Positions 45,600 to 56,932 of a stretch of DNA of 64,000 bases are shown here, piece after piece. The stretch spans positions 61,381-125,380 of the forward strand of contig JBAMJV010005501.1 of NCBI GenBank assembly GCA_037951105.1, in the 5' to 3' direction. Under the pieces are notes generated by a model. It saw nothing but the letters and a program-made list of their open reading frames with translations. It was not told the DNA's origin and did not search any database. The position numbers and the translations under genes were made by a program. This stretch comes from Echinarachnius parma (taxonomy: Eukaryota > Echinodermata > Echinoidea > Clypeasteroida > Echinarachniidae). Each line of letters starts with the position of its first letter. Positions within the stretch are counted from its first letter, which is position 1.

Positions 45600-47722
45600 A
45601 CACGGCAATAAAAATTTATACTAGATTGAATAATTTCTTTTACATGCATCATATTTTGTATAATAAACAATTTGGATTTCGTGAAAAACACTCAACAACA
45701 CATGCTTTGATAGATTCTGTGAATAATATAATAAATGCTTTTGATAAAAATGATATAACTATTGGGGTTTTTATTGATTTGAAAAAGGCTTTCAATTGTA
45801 TAGACCACAATATTCTTCTAAATAAATTGTCTTTCTATGGAATACGGGGAATTTCTTTTGATTTAATTCGTAGCTACCTAACTAATAGCAAGCAATGTGT
45901 AATGTTCAATTCAACTCAATCTCATTTTCAAAGTGTATTCTGTGGCGTTCCCCAAGGATCAATTTTTAGGACCTCTCTTATTTCTTATATATATAAATGA
46001 CCTCAATTTGTTGCAATTTATTGCAATTTGTCCTTTTTGCAGATGATACAAATATATTTTTTAGTCATAGAGATTTAAATTGTTTAAAAACTACAATGAA
46101 TATTGAATTACAAAGTTAACGAATGGTTTTTATATAATAAGTTAGTGTTAAATATTCAGAAAACAAAATGTATGGTATTTGGTAAAAAGACTACTACTGA
46201 TAAACAATCTGTCCAGATATATATTAATGATGTTGAGTTACAAAGGGTTGAAACTGTTAAGTTTCTTGGAATTTATATAGATGATAATATGAAATGGAAA
46301 AGTCAGGTTAAAGGGGTAGTTTAGTTTTGGTAGAGAGGGCGCTGCACATCACAATTTTTCTGTGAGATAATAAAAAAAACTGAGTGTCGAATTTGAGAGA
46401 AAATGCAATTTTAATGGCAGAATAAACTTTATTTGGTCAAAATCGGTCCAGAAACGGCTGAAATATCAATAAATATATTTGATCTTATAATTATTTGGGG
46501 CCCAAATAATTAGATGATTTTTTCAAAAAATAAAAAAAAATGCTTACACTTTTTCAAAACAATTCAAAAGCGTTTTTTAAATAGTTGTTGATGATCTATC
46601 TACTTAATCATTATTTCAATAGAACATCACATGCATTATTTTGTATGAAAAATGGTTGAAACCAATGCCTTTTTAGAAAGCGCCCTCTTGTGTTTTAATG
46701 GCTCTTTTTGAATGATAACAGGCTTTTTACTTAGTCGTTTGTAATTTTGTATACATTTCGAGCATGGTGGAGTAATAACTATTAGTTTATAATGTTACTG
46801 TCCAGGTTTGGTTACTAAAGTTCAGCCTTACCAAAACTGTACTACCCCTTTAATAAGTTGTGTAATCAGGTTTCAAGAAATATTGGTGTTATAAATAGAT
46901 TGTCTGAGTTCATACCACAAACTATATTATTAACTTTATATAATACTCTTATGTTGTGTCATTTAAATTATGGAATTTAAATTTGGGGATCTGCAAATAA
47001 TTATTTATTAGATAGAATATTAATATTACAGAAACGTTGTGTACGTATAATATCTAAATCTGGTTTTAGAGCACATACTGCCCCTCTATTTAACACATTT
47101 AAAATGTTGCCTGTACATGCACTTTATAATTATAATGTCGGTATATTTATGTATTTATATTTTAATGATATATTACCTACAAATTTCCATTCATTCTTTG
47201 ATAGAAACATTGATATTCATTCTTACAATACCAGAGGAAAGTTAAATTATCGTGTTATTTATGGTCAATCTTCCCTCTCACCATAGACGTAGTAAGTACA
47301 TTAATTTCATACAATGGTCCACTGCTGTGGAACAGTTTACCTGAAAATATCAAGAATTCAAAATCGCTGAATATATTTAAATTTAAATTTAAACAGTACA
47401 CTTTTAATAATCTTTAGCATTTCATGCTTCATTATTATTTCTTATCTTTGTGAAATATGTTAATAGTAACGTTATTTTTCTTCCTTATCACTTGACTCTT
47501 ATTTCAGTTTTAAATATTCAGGGGTTATGCTTATAAGTCATTTGTGACTTTTTATAATCCCCACATTTACATAATGTTAGTGCAATTTTGTGTTTTCTTT
47601 GTTTTCTCTTTATACTTGTTCTTATGTGTTATGATATATTGTTTTAATTCAACTGTATGTACATACATGTATGTTCATGTTTGTTATGCAAATGTGGAAT
47701 AAATTCAATTCAATTCAATTCA
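45600..47722 (+). pseudogene. 5'-truncated LINE reverse transcriptase, split by a MITE
   Basis: The first frame carries KQFGFREKHSTTHALIDSVN, GVFIDLKKAFNCIDH and GVPQGSI. The catalytic FADD follows in another frame at 46036-46047. A third frame (46103 on) has KTKCMVFGK and VKFLGIYIDDNMKW. At 46308 a TTAA-1 MITE interrupts the frame, which resumes at 46854 and runs to GIFMYLYFNDILP and the HSYNTRGK motif. The copy ends with a short UTR and four ATTCA units (about 47703-47722). This is a non-LTR retrotransposon of the jockey/CR1/L2 kind, without its endonuclease region and with frameshifts and stops, so it is dead. Confidence 0.82.
46308..46853 (-). mobile_element. TTAA-1 family MITE inside the LINE
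   Basis: Ends TTAAAGGGGTAGTTTAG and AACTGTACTACCCCTTTAA. Taking out the element and one TTAA restores the LINE frame exactly across the junction (codons for SQVNKLCN). This demonstrates TTAA target duplication for the family. Confidence 0.85.
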
Positions 47723-47893
47723 ATGTATACAGAGCATACATAGGCATATTGATACCAGGGCGTTGTTACGTTGTTTATATACCTTTATGGAAATGTAATA
47801 CATTGTCAATAGTAGAGACAAGACACCTCTAACATTTTTAGGTCATTTTCCTTTTTACAAAATCAACTCAAATTTATCTGAACTATATTCACA

Positions 47894-48274
47894 TTAAAGG
47901 GGTCTAGTAACTTTGTTGACATGTGCAAAAAGTGATGAGTGGTTGATAACATGTATATTATTGGTATATGATATGTCCACTGCATGGGGGTTGTGTGAAA
48001 ATATCAGACGTTACATGGCCGAGTAATGAGCAAAAATGCAAAGTGATATTCACTAACACATTGTACTCACTTTGTACACGGTTTTGACGGTCCAGTGGAT
48101 AATTTAACATCTGAACACTTCAATCGTAAATATCTTTTTAACGAAAGGGAAATTTGGAAAACCGAAACATGACCCATGCTTTTATTGTTAATACGAATAC
48201 AACAAGGTATGAGGGAACTGCGAGAATTCCAATTGGATTTTGAGGATTTTGACAATGTTACTAAGTCCCTTTAA
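47894..48274 (+). mobile_element. TTAA-2 family MITE
   Basis: Starts TTAAAGGGGTCTAGTAACTT and ends GTTACTAAGTCCCTTTAA, 381 bp, non-coding. It is immediately downstream of the LINE. Confidence 0.76.
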
Positions 48275-48589
48275 AGCAGAAGTTAACTTTAAAAAGTAGT
48301 ATTTATGTTGCTGGAGGTGGTTTTGCTGCGTCATTCAGGCTCAATTTGTTTAACTAATCAAAAATGTTTAAAGTAGATTCCAAAGTTTGTCCAAAAACCT
48401 TCTGTACGAACATTTCAGCTATCTTATGCTTCAATGTGAAAAGTACCCATGAAAGATTTTAGTATACAATTTGGTCAGATATAGCTTACTCAAAAATTGC
48501 ATTGCATGTAAGCTTATTACTTTTAAACTATTATATAAGCAAGTATACTTTCTTCTTAATTTGTTTCTTTCGCTAGAATTTGAACTAGC

Positions 48590-48690
48590 TATGGGGATGC
48601 GGAGATGCTGTACCGCCATCTGAGGAATAGTTCTCTTCATGCGCGGCGCCTACGCAGTCTGTTTGGCGCAATGACGTCTTTTTTTTTATC
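48590..48690 (+). pseudogene. Decayed duplicate of the four-helix gene's first exon
   Basis: GGGGATGCGGAGATGCTGTACCGCCAT and the following GGCGCAATGACGT align with the true first exon at 48876-49000. This copy has a TGA after nine codons (MGMRRCCTAI region) and several small indels. About 290 bp separates the two. Confidence 0.66.
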
Positions 48691-48875
48691 AATATGCATC
48701 TTAGTATAACATTGATAAAACTAAAACAAACAACAACAAACACACTTGTTCAAAGCAATGATGATTAGTACATTGTATAGCATGCCGGCCTGTTATTTGA
48801 AACGATGAAACATAAAACTATATTTTGTTCAAAATGTTTTTTTCTTCTTCTAAATCCAGATAATTCAAATTGACA

Positions 48876-49028
48876 ATGGGGGTGCGGAGAGGTTGTACCG
48901 CCATTTTGGGTGTAGTGCTCGTCATGTACGGCGTTATACTCAATCTCCTTGGCGCGATTACGTCATTCATACATCCGGGACAGTACCATCACGGTGCTAT
49001 GGGAACACCAATGTGGTGTGGCCTCGCT
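48876..49028 (+). CDS. Four-helix protein exon 1
   Basis: Starts MGVRRGCTAILGVVLVMYGV and ends with GTPMWCGLA before a GTAAGT donor. The ATG follows a likely acceptor by 17 bp. Confidence 0.75.
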
Positions 49029-51360
49029 GTAAGTAAATGGTTTCAATAAAAACAAATACATTACAGTAAAACCTGTGTATAGTGACCACCTAAGGGAAGC
49101 AATGCAAGTGGCCACTGTAGACAGGTGACCTCTATATAAAGACAGGTTCCAAAGTACGGTTTTCTCTGAAGGGATCAACAAAAAAATCATTACAGCCAAA
49201 TTTGTGTATAGTGTCCACATAAGAGAAGCAAGAAAAGTGACCACTGTAGACAGGTGACCTCTATACATAATATGTTCCACACCCCTGTTCTTATCTGCAG
49301 GGAATACTTTGGTGGCCACTATAGACATGATAGACACGTAGTCTGCTATAGACAGGTGGCTTCTAAGACACGTTTGACTGTTATTATTTATGGCAATTTT
49401 GGTACACACATGATTACAAACTTGTGACATTGCTTGAAACTTTGAATTATAGAAAAGGATAGAATGTATAGACCAATAATTACCTAGTATTACCTATTTT
49501 AAGATGATTAATTAAGACCATTGTTTTACTCGCTCGTACAAAAACTAATGTTTTGCCTGTTTTTTTTCCATTTCAGTTTATCCTGTATGGTGCGGTTTAC
49601 CTCCATAGGGCGCTGGCTTGGTCACGAGCAAAGGTAAGTGTCGATGAAACAATGAAGCTAAATTTCTTTATTTCGCACACAATGATTGTGTGGACATAAT
49701 GGGCCCCTAAAAACCATTTGATACCACATAATATTATTTGCCATAATATACGTATGTGTTCTAGATGATTTTATCCTGTATAATTATGCTGAAGTGTTCA
49801 ATTTTCTACATAAATCAGTCCATCTGGCAAAAACAGCTCAGTAATGACAAAATTCAGAGCATTTTCTAGGGTTTTCATCATACTATAGTAAATAGCGCCC
49901 TCATAATGGTAACCTTAACTTTTTTTTAAAGAAATGTTTATGATAAAGACTTGAAGAGCTTTGTGATAATGATACAACGTTCTCAACCTTTCTCTCTATG
50001 TTTCTTTTCTTGTTTACATTCACAGTCTCGCGTTGGAATCCTGATACCAGTGACCAACATCCTGACCATCATCACAGCTATCCTCTGCATCGCTCTGACG
50101 TCATGGGCCATGGGGGCCCCAGGGGTTGCCATCATCACATCAAACAGGGTCTCCGAATTCATCATAGCGCCATCTCCGGCGAACGGCACTAACGCCAATA
50201 ATGGCGCGGAAAACGCGGCGGAGGGCCTGCAGCTGCAGATGTCTCTGATACCGATATACACAACGGTGATTATGGCTGCGGGAATGGTGCTCGTACTGGC
50301 GTTTTTCGCCATGTGCATCGACTGCGTGAGATTTGTCGCGCTGGATCGACCGGAAGGGAGGAGCAAGCGCGACGCGCACCGTGAGAAGCATTTGGGCGCG
50401 TGGAACGAGCGCAACGGACGCGCGCCGCAGTATCCCGTCGTGGACGAGGATGGAGGGCCTGAGATGCAGTGGGACGCCCTCGGGGAGGTGATGTACGGAA
50501 CCACGCCACCAGTAGCGGTGCAGACGCTAGATCGACCCAGCTTCCAGCACCACGCCGTACCACTTCCACAGCTGACGCAGAAGCCGGCGCAGGGATACGC
50601 GAACGGCGGGATCCCGCATCAGAAGTCACTCGCTCCGCAGCCGCCGGGGCACCAGCAGAGGGCACTGCAGCGCTCCCCGCACAACCCAGGGCCTGGCCCG
50701 CAAGACTCAAGGGTTGGAAAATTATACCCGTACTCGGTAAGTGCGATCTGTAAATTGGCAACTCGATCTTTGTAAACTACGCTCAATTTATTACAAAATG
50801 TTACGTTAATTTACCTGGGGCCCGGTTCGGACCGCAGCGGCAGACTCAAGGGTTGGAAAATTGTACTCGTACTCGGCATCATAATGATAATATCCGGGGC
50901 CGATAAATATTGGGTATATAAGCATCATGTTTGTCAATAAAGCCTGGACCTCAAGCTGAATTTACAAACATGATTCAAACCCAATACAAAACTGTATGGT
51001 ACTATATTGGCAATACGAACGGTGCAGCGTACGTCCTCGGGCTTGATCACTCCGCTCCCTCGCATCACCCCCCATACTTTTTTGAAACAGATCTACGCCG
51101 CTGTCACATAAATGAACATTTCATCAAGCCTTCATCACTTTTTGCACAACAAAGTTACTAAATCCTTTCAATGCCTGTAATGTTTCTCTCCCTTGTTTTT
51201 TTTTTATTTGCATTAGTAAATGAAGATCTATAATATTAAGTAATACTTTTGTTTCTTTTCTTGCTTTCTTTTCGTTTTCTCCCCTTAGAGTAATCCTCAA
51301 AATAAACAGCGAGACTTCGACAGAGTGGAGCGACGACCCAACCCATACTTCTATCTTTAG
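48876..51360 (+). CDS. Four-helix membrane protein, CD20/MS4A-like layout (330 aa)
   Basis: Exons are 48876-49028, 49577-49633, 50026-50736 and 51289-51360, with GT-AG introns all in phase 0 and coding for 51, 19, 237 and 23 residues. Helix 1 is AILGVVLVMYGVILNLLG. Helix 2 spans the first intron (WCGLA/FILYGAVYLHRALAW), helix 3 is ILIPVTNILTIITAILCIAL and helix 4 is YTTVIMAAGMVLVLAFFAMC. A loop with one N-glycosylation site (NGTN) precedes helix 4. The C-terminal half is cytoplasmic, Pro/Gln/His-rich and ends in PNPYFYL. Short N-terminus, paired helices and a P-x-W before helix 2 resemble MS4A/CD20-type proteins, but overall similarity is only by layout. Function is unknown. An AG acceptor at 48859 suggests an upstream 5' UTR exon. 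Confidence 0.8.
49064..49380. mobile_element. Mariner-type MITE in the first intron of the four-helix gene
   Basis: Ends CAGTAAAACCTGTGTATAGT and its inverted counterpart TTCTAAGACACGTTTGACTG. It contains three diverged GTGGCCACTxTAGACAGGTG blocks. It starts 36 bp after the exon 1 donor. Confidence 0.7.
49577..49633 (+). CDS. Four-helix protein exon 2
   Basis: 57 bp coding FILYGAVYLHRALAWSRAK, the rest of helix 2 and a basic loop. Acceptor CATTTCAG, donor GTAAGT. Confidence 0.76.
50026..50736 (+). CDS. Four-helix protein exon 3
   Basis: 711 bp and GC-rich relative to its surroundings. It encodes helices 3 and 4 and most of the cytoplasmic tail, with QYPVVDEDGGPEMQWDALGE and proline/glutamine-rich segments. 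It ends KLYPYS at a GTAAGT donor. Confidence 0.86.
50846..50880 (+). repeat. Partial duplicate of the exon 3 end within the following intron
   Basis: GACTCAAGGGTTGGAAAATT and GTACTCGTACTCGG repeat 50704-50736 with two changes. The GT donor is lost (TCGGCATC instead of TCGGTAAG). Confidence 0.72.
51289..51360 (+). CDS. Four-helix protein exon 4 (terminal)
   Basis: 72 bp reading SNPQNKQRDFDRVERRPNPY and FYL, then TAG. Acceptor CCCCTTAG. Using the next AG would create an immediate stop. Confidence 0.76.
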   Translation, partial: SNPQNKQRDFDRVERRPNPYFYL

Positions 51361-51876
51361 GAACCGGAAACACACCCAGCTCTGCTTTAAAGTGCTGAGC
51401 ATTTACGAAGATGTCGACATGTCGTCATTTCAACTCGTACGGGCGATGTCTCATCCAAGTATATTTTACATCGATGACGCCGACCCAGTTCGTACTTCGA
51501 AACCACCATGTTTATGTCTGGGAACCGCCTACTTATACATGTACATGGGCAAGCATAGACGCACAGACAAGCTTTCTCGAGAAGGGCTGATGTTTTTTTT
51601 CTCCATAATGATAAATAAAATGATTTGTTTTACCCGACAAATGTATTGGAATGAATTACACTACCTTGCTGCTCGAGCATGAAATAATGTTGCCCATATA
51701 TGGGGTTATATTTTGCCGATATGAGCACTTTCAAATACAAATCCATTGTGGCTTGGGGCTACTCCCTTCTCTCGTGCTCATGCGGGAATGCGAGATACGT
51801 CCTGTACCCCAGAGTTGGGTCCCGAGTTGGCCGAGCTACACGATGATCCCGGGTTTGCTAGGACGAAACGCCGACT

Positions 51877-52095
51877 AAAGCCCTTTGCAGACAGAGCCGA
51901 CTCGACCCGATTCGACTGGTTTTCATTCGGATCGGCTCAATTTTCAGTGCCTTGCGACACACATTTTGCCAGTCGACAGACAGTCGGATGTCAATTGGCC
52001 GATTCAACACGATGAATCGGATCCGACCGACCGGGCCAAACTCTAGCCTGATTGAAACCAGTCGTTCGAGACGGCTCTGTCTGCAGAGGGCTTAA
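51877..52095. mobile_element. Foldback MITE with CAGACAGAGCCGACT arms, copy 2
   Basis: Left end TAAAGCCCTTTGCAGACAGA, right end ACGGCTCTGTCTGCAGAGGG CTTA in inverted orientation. Related to 27797-28031. Confidence 0.75.
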
Positions 52096-52639
52096 CTCCG
52101 AATAACATTAAACACAAATCGGTTGCAGATTGAGGTTCCGAACCAGCTCGGCTCATCTCGTACCGATCCCGGTACAACTCGGAATAACTCTGGACAACTC
52201 GGAATAACTCGGGACAACTCGATCGGCATTAGTATACTAGTCGCGCATGTTTATTACGTATATATTTATATTGTTTATATTGCTCAATGCTCTGTTGCTA
52301 TAACAGGCAACTTGTTATTTTAGTACGTTCAGCGCTTTAATGTGTTCTGACTATTTAACTTAAGATAATGGATAAATTTTAGGATTTTGCAAGTTATGTT
52401 AAATACTCATTTGGTGAATTGTTGCTATGTAGGTAACTTGTAAATTTGTAGTAAGGCTACACTGTTAAAACGGTGTATAAAATGGTTGTTAAATCTTTTC
52501 ATACAACTTTAGGTGTAGCATGATAAGTTGAATAAAGAAGATTTGCGCGAAGCGGCCATTGTTCAAACGTTGATGAAACGTGTTAAATCACGTGATAGTT
52601 TCGACCGAAAAATCACCGAGGAAAAACCCCTTTTGTCCC

Positions 52640-52735
52640 ATTGCAAACCAAGCGAACCGAGATAGTGCAGTCGATAGATAGTGAGGCTTATAACCCAAAG
52701 ACCCCCGGTTCGAATCCTACCCTTGCCGCTTTTAC
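52640..52735 (+). mobile_element. tRNA-like SINE fragment
   Basis: An A-box-like GATAGTGCAGTCGATAGATA is followed by a B-box CCGGTTCGAATCC and a T run. No convincing cloverleaf, so a SINE head or tRNA relic is preferred over a tRNA gene. Confidence 0.42.
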
Positions 52736-52967
52736 ATCTTATTTTGTATTTGCTATTTCATCAACGGGATTGTTGAAATTTATTCTAAACAACAGTTGTA
52801 GAACAAATTAACACAACAGTTGTGTAAACTGTAAACAACTGGGGTTGTTAAATCTGGGGTTGTTGAATGTTGTTGAATGTTTTACTATAGACAATTACTC
52901 AATTAGCAATACACTGTTAAAACGCTGTGTAAAAAAATCAACAACTTGTTGAAAATTTTCAACAACC

Positions 52968-53043
52968 GCTGTTTGACATATGAACCATCCAACTGCTGTT
53001 GAATGTTATCAACAACAGTTGGATGGTTCATATGTCAAACAGC
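52968..53043. repeat. Perfect 28-bp-arm hairpin
   Basis: Left arm 52968-52995 (GCTGTTTGACATATGAACCA..) is the exact inverse of 53016-53043, with a 20-bp loop that itself partly pairs (CTGTTGA/TCAACA). ACACTGTTAAAACG occurs at about 52460 and 52912, suggesting it is part of a small foldback element. Confidence 0.85.
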
Positions 53044-54190
53044 TTTGTTTTTAAAACTGCTCTTGAATTCGTTTAGTTGTTGCTTCTCCAGACAACAATA
53101 TTATTGAACGTAGAACATATCTTGATACATTTTTAGATTACAGACAACTTTTAATCTTACTTAATTATTTATGATTTTATTATTGTGTCTGTGTTTCTGT
53201 TTTGATTATGAATAATTATGGGCATTATATATTATTTGTGTACGACTGTTGATTATTGGCTGTATGAACTGCATTAGCATTGTCATGTGCAAAAGCATGG
53301 ACAGCTCATTGAGACTTTTACAACGTATTTTATGCGTTATCAATACCGACATTATTATTTATATTATTCCTATTTTTATAATTTTAGTATACTAGTATAT
53401 TGTAATGATCATGATTACTATTATATTATTTTATTATCATTACTATCAGTTTCTATTATTAGTCTTATCAATACAAGTTATGCACCTTTCATTCATTTAA
53501 GTTCCTTTTCTTTCGTTCTAACTAAGTTCATTTATGATGATGATTTGCGGAAATATAAACATATTAAACTAACAGTAACACCTTGCGATTACTTGTAATT
53601 ATAAAAAAAGAATATTTGGGTGCTAATTTTTTTAATATATGTTTTTTTTGTGCTTCATATATTAGTATTGTTATTGTTGTCACCTTGTTCTATAACCATT
53701 GTAAGACATTTTAACCCAATACATATATATACCAAATACCATGATGATTTATGCATTTTTAATAATAAAATGTTTAATTTTAAAAAGGAATATTTTAGTC
53801 ATTGCTTGTTATCACTATACCATGAACAAGAAGTTGACATAGAGCTCAGTTCCAAAAGGCGCTAAATCCACCTTCCATAAAAAAATTGAGTTAACGATAT
53901 ATCTACATTTATAAGCTAAGTAGCTATCTAGGAATCCACATTTTACGACAAATTACTCACTCAAAATCAAAATATAGAAAGTTAAAATTTCATATTCCTA
54001 TAGGCACGTGTACAAAGTAGGGCAAAGAAACCGGTTTTCCTCCAAAGTTGAAAAAGTGGATATAGCGCCTTTTAGAAGAAAGCCCTTCATATTTAGTGGC
54101 GTAGCTACGGGGGTGACGTGGATTAGGTGGAGTTCAATTAACGGGAGTACATACACACTAAGACATTATGGTACAGTTATGCCTAGGTCA
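53044..54190. other. Gene-free, very AT-rich stretch
   Basis: Frames at 53287-53598 and 53620-53865 are Tyr/Ile/Leu-rich chance frames in AT-rich DNA with no recognisable domain. A hAT-like end TAGTGGCGTAGCTACGGGGG lies at 54095. Confidence 0.45.
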
Positions 54191-54857
54191 TAAATGCTCC
54201 GATTCGGGATAAGGCGTCCGTACGATGCCACTTTTAGGGGAAATCTTGCGGTAATCTTAAAGGGGCCGTAACATATCCAAAACGGAGCCCGCCCGACTTC
54301 TCTGCGAGCTTAAATGGCATTTTCGCCAGGAATACGGCCGGTGTCTGCTCGATAACTGCGGGCTCCGCCGCGTTTTTTAGGAGTCGGCCGTCGTTCGCAG
54401 GGCACCGAAACCTGCTCCCAAATTCAGCAATTTTCGCCCGACTCCTTTTGTTTACTGACGGGCGCCGGATTTCTGATCACTGATTCCCATAGGGTTCTCC
54501 CGAGCCCCGTCAAATATGTGACAGAGTAGAATTCAAGCGAAAATACGCTCGACTCCCTGGCGGATTTGAAATTCGGCGACTCTCTGGCGATCTATAAATT
54601 CGGCTGCATTTGTGACGCAGGCTTAAGGCGCCCGCACGGGTACCGTGGCTATCATGCGGTCACCGTTGTATTTTCGCACGCCGTACGACGTCGTAAGAGG
54701 TTATAACGCGGAGTAAAACAAAAATAGGCATCGTACAATTTTTACTCGCCGTAAGCCCGCAGACACGTCGCGGGCACCGCAAGGGCACTACACGGGCCCA
54801 GCATGGACACCGTAGCTGCATTTCCCCGAATATCGTACGACTTTTGCGACTCAATTT

Positions 54858-55455
54858 AGGGCCACTCAAATCGTACGGTAATCGTAAGATGTCAAAGATA
54901 TCTTAACGGTATCTTGCGATGTCCGTACGAGTCCCGTACGACGTCCGTATGAGCGCTCAGATTGTAAGCACGGAATCCGTGCGATTTACTTTTGCTTTAA
55001 CTCCCAAATTCATCGCACGTGCCCCGGATAATATGTGACCGCTACACAAAGATACCGCATACATCGTACGATATCCCAACTCCCCGAAATCGTAGAAAAT
55101 GTATGACCTAGGCATTAGGGTCCAAAACGCTGCTGCAATAGGAGTACCCTTATTCCTTGGTCACAGATGCCCCGGGCGCCGCATGATCTGTTCACCTAGA
55201 GCGGATTTCCTACGATTTCGGGGAGTTGCGATATCGTACGATGTCTGCAGCGGTATCTTTGCGTAGCGGTCACATATCCGCCGTGGCACGTACGATGACT
55301 TAGGAAGTTAAGGCAAAATTAAATCACACGGCTCCCGTACCTATAATATGAGCGCTCATACGGATGTCTTATGGGACTCGTACGGAGATCGCACGATAGT
55401 ATTACGATATCTTTGACATCTTAAGTTACAACTATCGTACGATTTGAGTGGCCCA
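54858..55455. mobile_element. Large foldback element rich in TCGTACGA motifs
   Basis: The left arm (54858-55110) and right arm (55192-55455) are inverted copies of about 255 bp with roughly 80% identity by eye. Both begin GCCACTCAAATCGTACG and end near CAACTCCCCGAAATCGTAG. TCGTACG or CGTACGA occurs at least ten times. GC content is well above the surroundings. 54200-54857 has a similar composition and may belong to a larger or second element. Confidence 0.72.
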
Positions 55456-55479
55456 ACATTTAGTATTTGGCATGGCACC

Positions 55480-55803
55480 TTCTCTTCTCTTCTTTAACTT
55501 GTTCTTTTATTGTTTTTTGTTTTCCCTAAATGTTTTCTTTTTCAATATTTATAAGTCATAAGACACAATTACCCCTAGGAACCAAATGTTTTTACAAGCT
55601 TTGCTTCTTTTTGGTTCCCCCATATTTCACGTTATGTTAATTACAAACAAATTTTTGATTATGTAATATTCATTGTTTATTAGTCTTCTGTGTATTCAAA
55701 AAATTTGTATTTAGTTTATGAATATATTGTTTGTTTGTATATTTACTTGTTCAAAATTAGTTGTGAAATATGGAAATGAATTCAAATTCAAATTCAATTC
55801 AAT
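55480..55803 (+). mobile_element. LINE 3' UTR fragment
   Basis: Resembles 47400-47722 (ATTTATAAGTCAT, TTGGTTCCCCCATATTTCA, GTTATGTTAA) and ends in a short ATTCA repeat. A fragment of a TTAA-1 MITE (about 55797-55893) follows. Confidence 0.55.
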
Positions 55804-56229
55804 TACTATTAGTTTGTAAATGTAATTATATGTTATATGGTGTCAATTTTGGTTACTAAAATTCAGTTTGACTATACTATACTATACCTTTAAGTTGCGT
55901 ATATACAGCCAGCCCTAATACTTTTCTTCATCTTTTTCAGCATGTTTTGTATACGCGCTGTATAATAACATCTCTACACACACACAAAAACAAAACACAC
56001 ATACACGCGTACACACACACCCACACACACTGACACGTGTTCCACATGGATCCTGAATACATAATACAAAAAGACAACAAATTGATTGAAGGAATGGCAA
56101 AAAATTTCTTCTATTTTAATCTAATCTATCAACACATACAAAGATAATAACAAACCATAATAGTTTTATACAAGACAGCAAGGGCGCTTTTCATAAACTC
56201 ACAATGTAAGTGCCATGTTTTCGTAACAA

Positions 56230-56932
56230 GGCCCCATATGCATAAAACCCTGCCAGCTTAGTTCCTTGCTAAGGGTATTTAAAGGCATATATGCGTGGGT
56301 TATTAGACGCGTGGATCCATCTTGCGCCCTTTTACGCACGGTACGTAATCCCCATTGGCTCAGTTATAAGTAGCGATCGCAAACTGTCCCGCTTCCGAAT
56401 ACCCGAGTAAAAAAAGCATTAAAAATAGTCGCGTTCGGAATGTTTGTACTAGTCGAATGGAAATCCATCAGAGATGTTTACGAGCGAAAATATCACGTAA
56501 CACGCCTAACCGCAACCCACTTCAAAGTACCGCCGTTTGATGGCTAGGTGACAGCGTGAGAAATTTGTTTGCTGCATGCAATTTCATAAGAAGGCCTTTG
56601 TTCAGATATTTCGAAGCACCTCTCTTCGATCGATCCAACATATATCTTGAGTTTACCTCGAGAGATTACGGTGGAGTCGAGTTGGAATTTGCTGACTACC
56701 CTTTATAACCCACGCATATATGCCTTTAAGATGTGCAGTTTATTGAGCAACAAACAGTTTGCCAAGTACCTATAACCTGATAACTAGGGTTAGCTGGGCA
56801 AGCTTTAGGTTTCATTTAGGTTTACCCTAGTTAGGAACTTAAAGATCTTGTGTTGAATTCTTAGCCACGTCATCCAAAATAGACTTAGCAAGAAACTAAG
56901 CTAGCGGGCTTTTTTTTAATATGGGCCCTGGC
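56230..56932. mobile_element. Foldback element interrupted by another element
   Basis: Left end GGCCCCATATGCATAAAACC then AGCTTAGTTCCTTGCTAAG is roughly inverted at the right as CTTAGCAAGAAACTAAGCTA and ATATGGGCCC. The element at 56279-56728 is nested inside. Confidence 0.62.
56279..56728. mobile_element. TTAA-flanked MITE with AAAGGCATATATGCGTGGGT ends
   Basis: Inverted ends AAAGGCATATATGCGTGGGT and ACCCACGCATATATGCCTTT, with TTAA on both sides; 450 bp. This is a third TTAA-targeting family, with a different terminal sequence. Confidence 0.74.

Noticed and set aside
55981..56040. Cys/Val-rich minus-strand peptide
   Set aside because: It is the translation of a CACACA microsatellite.
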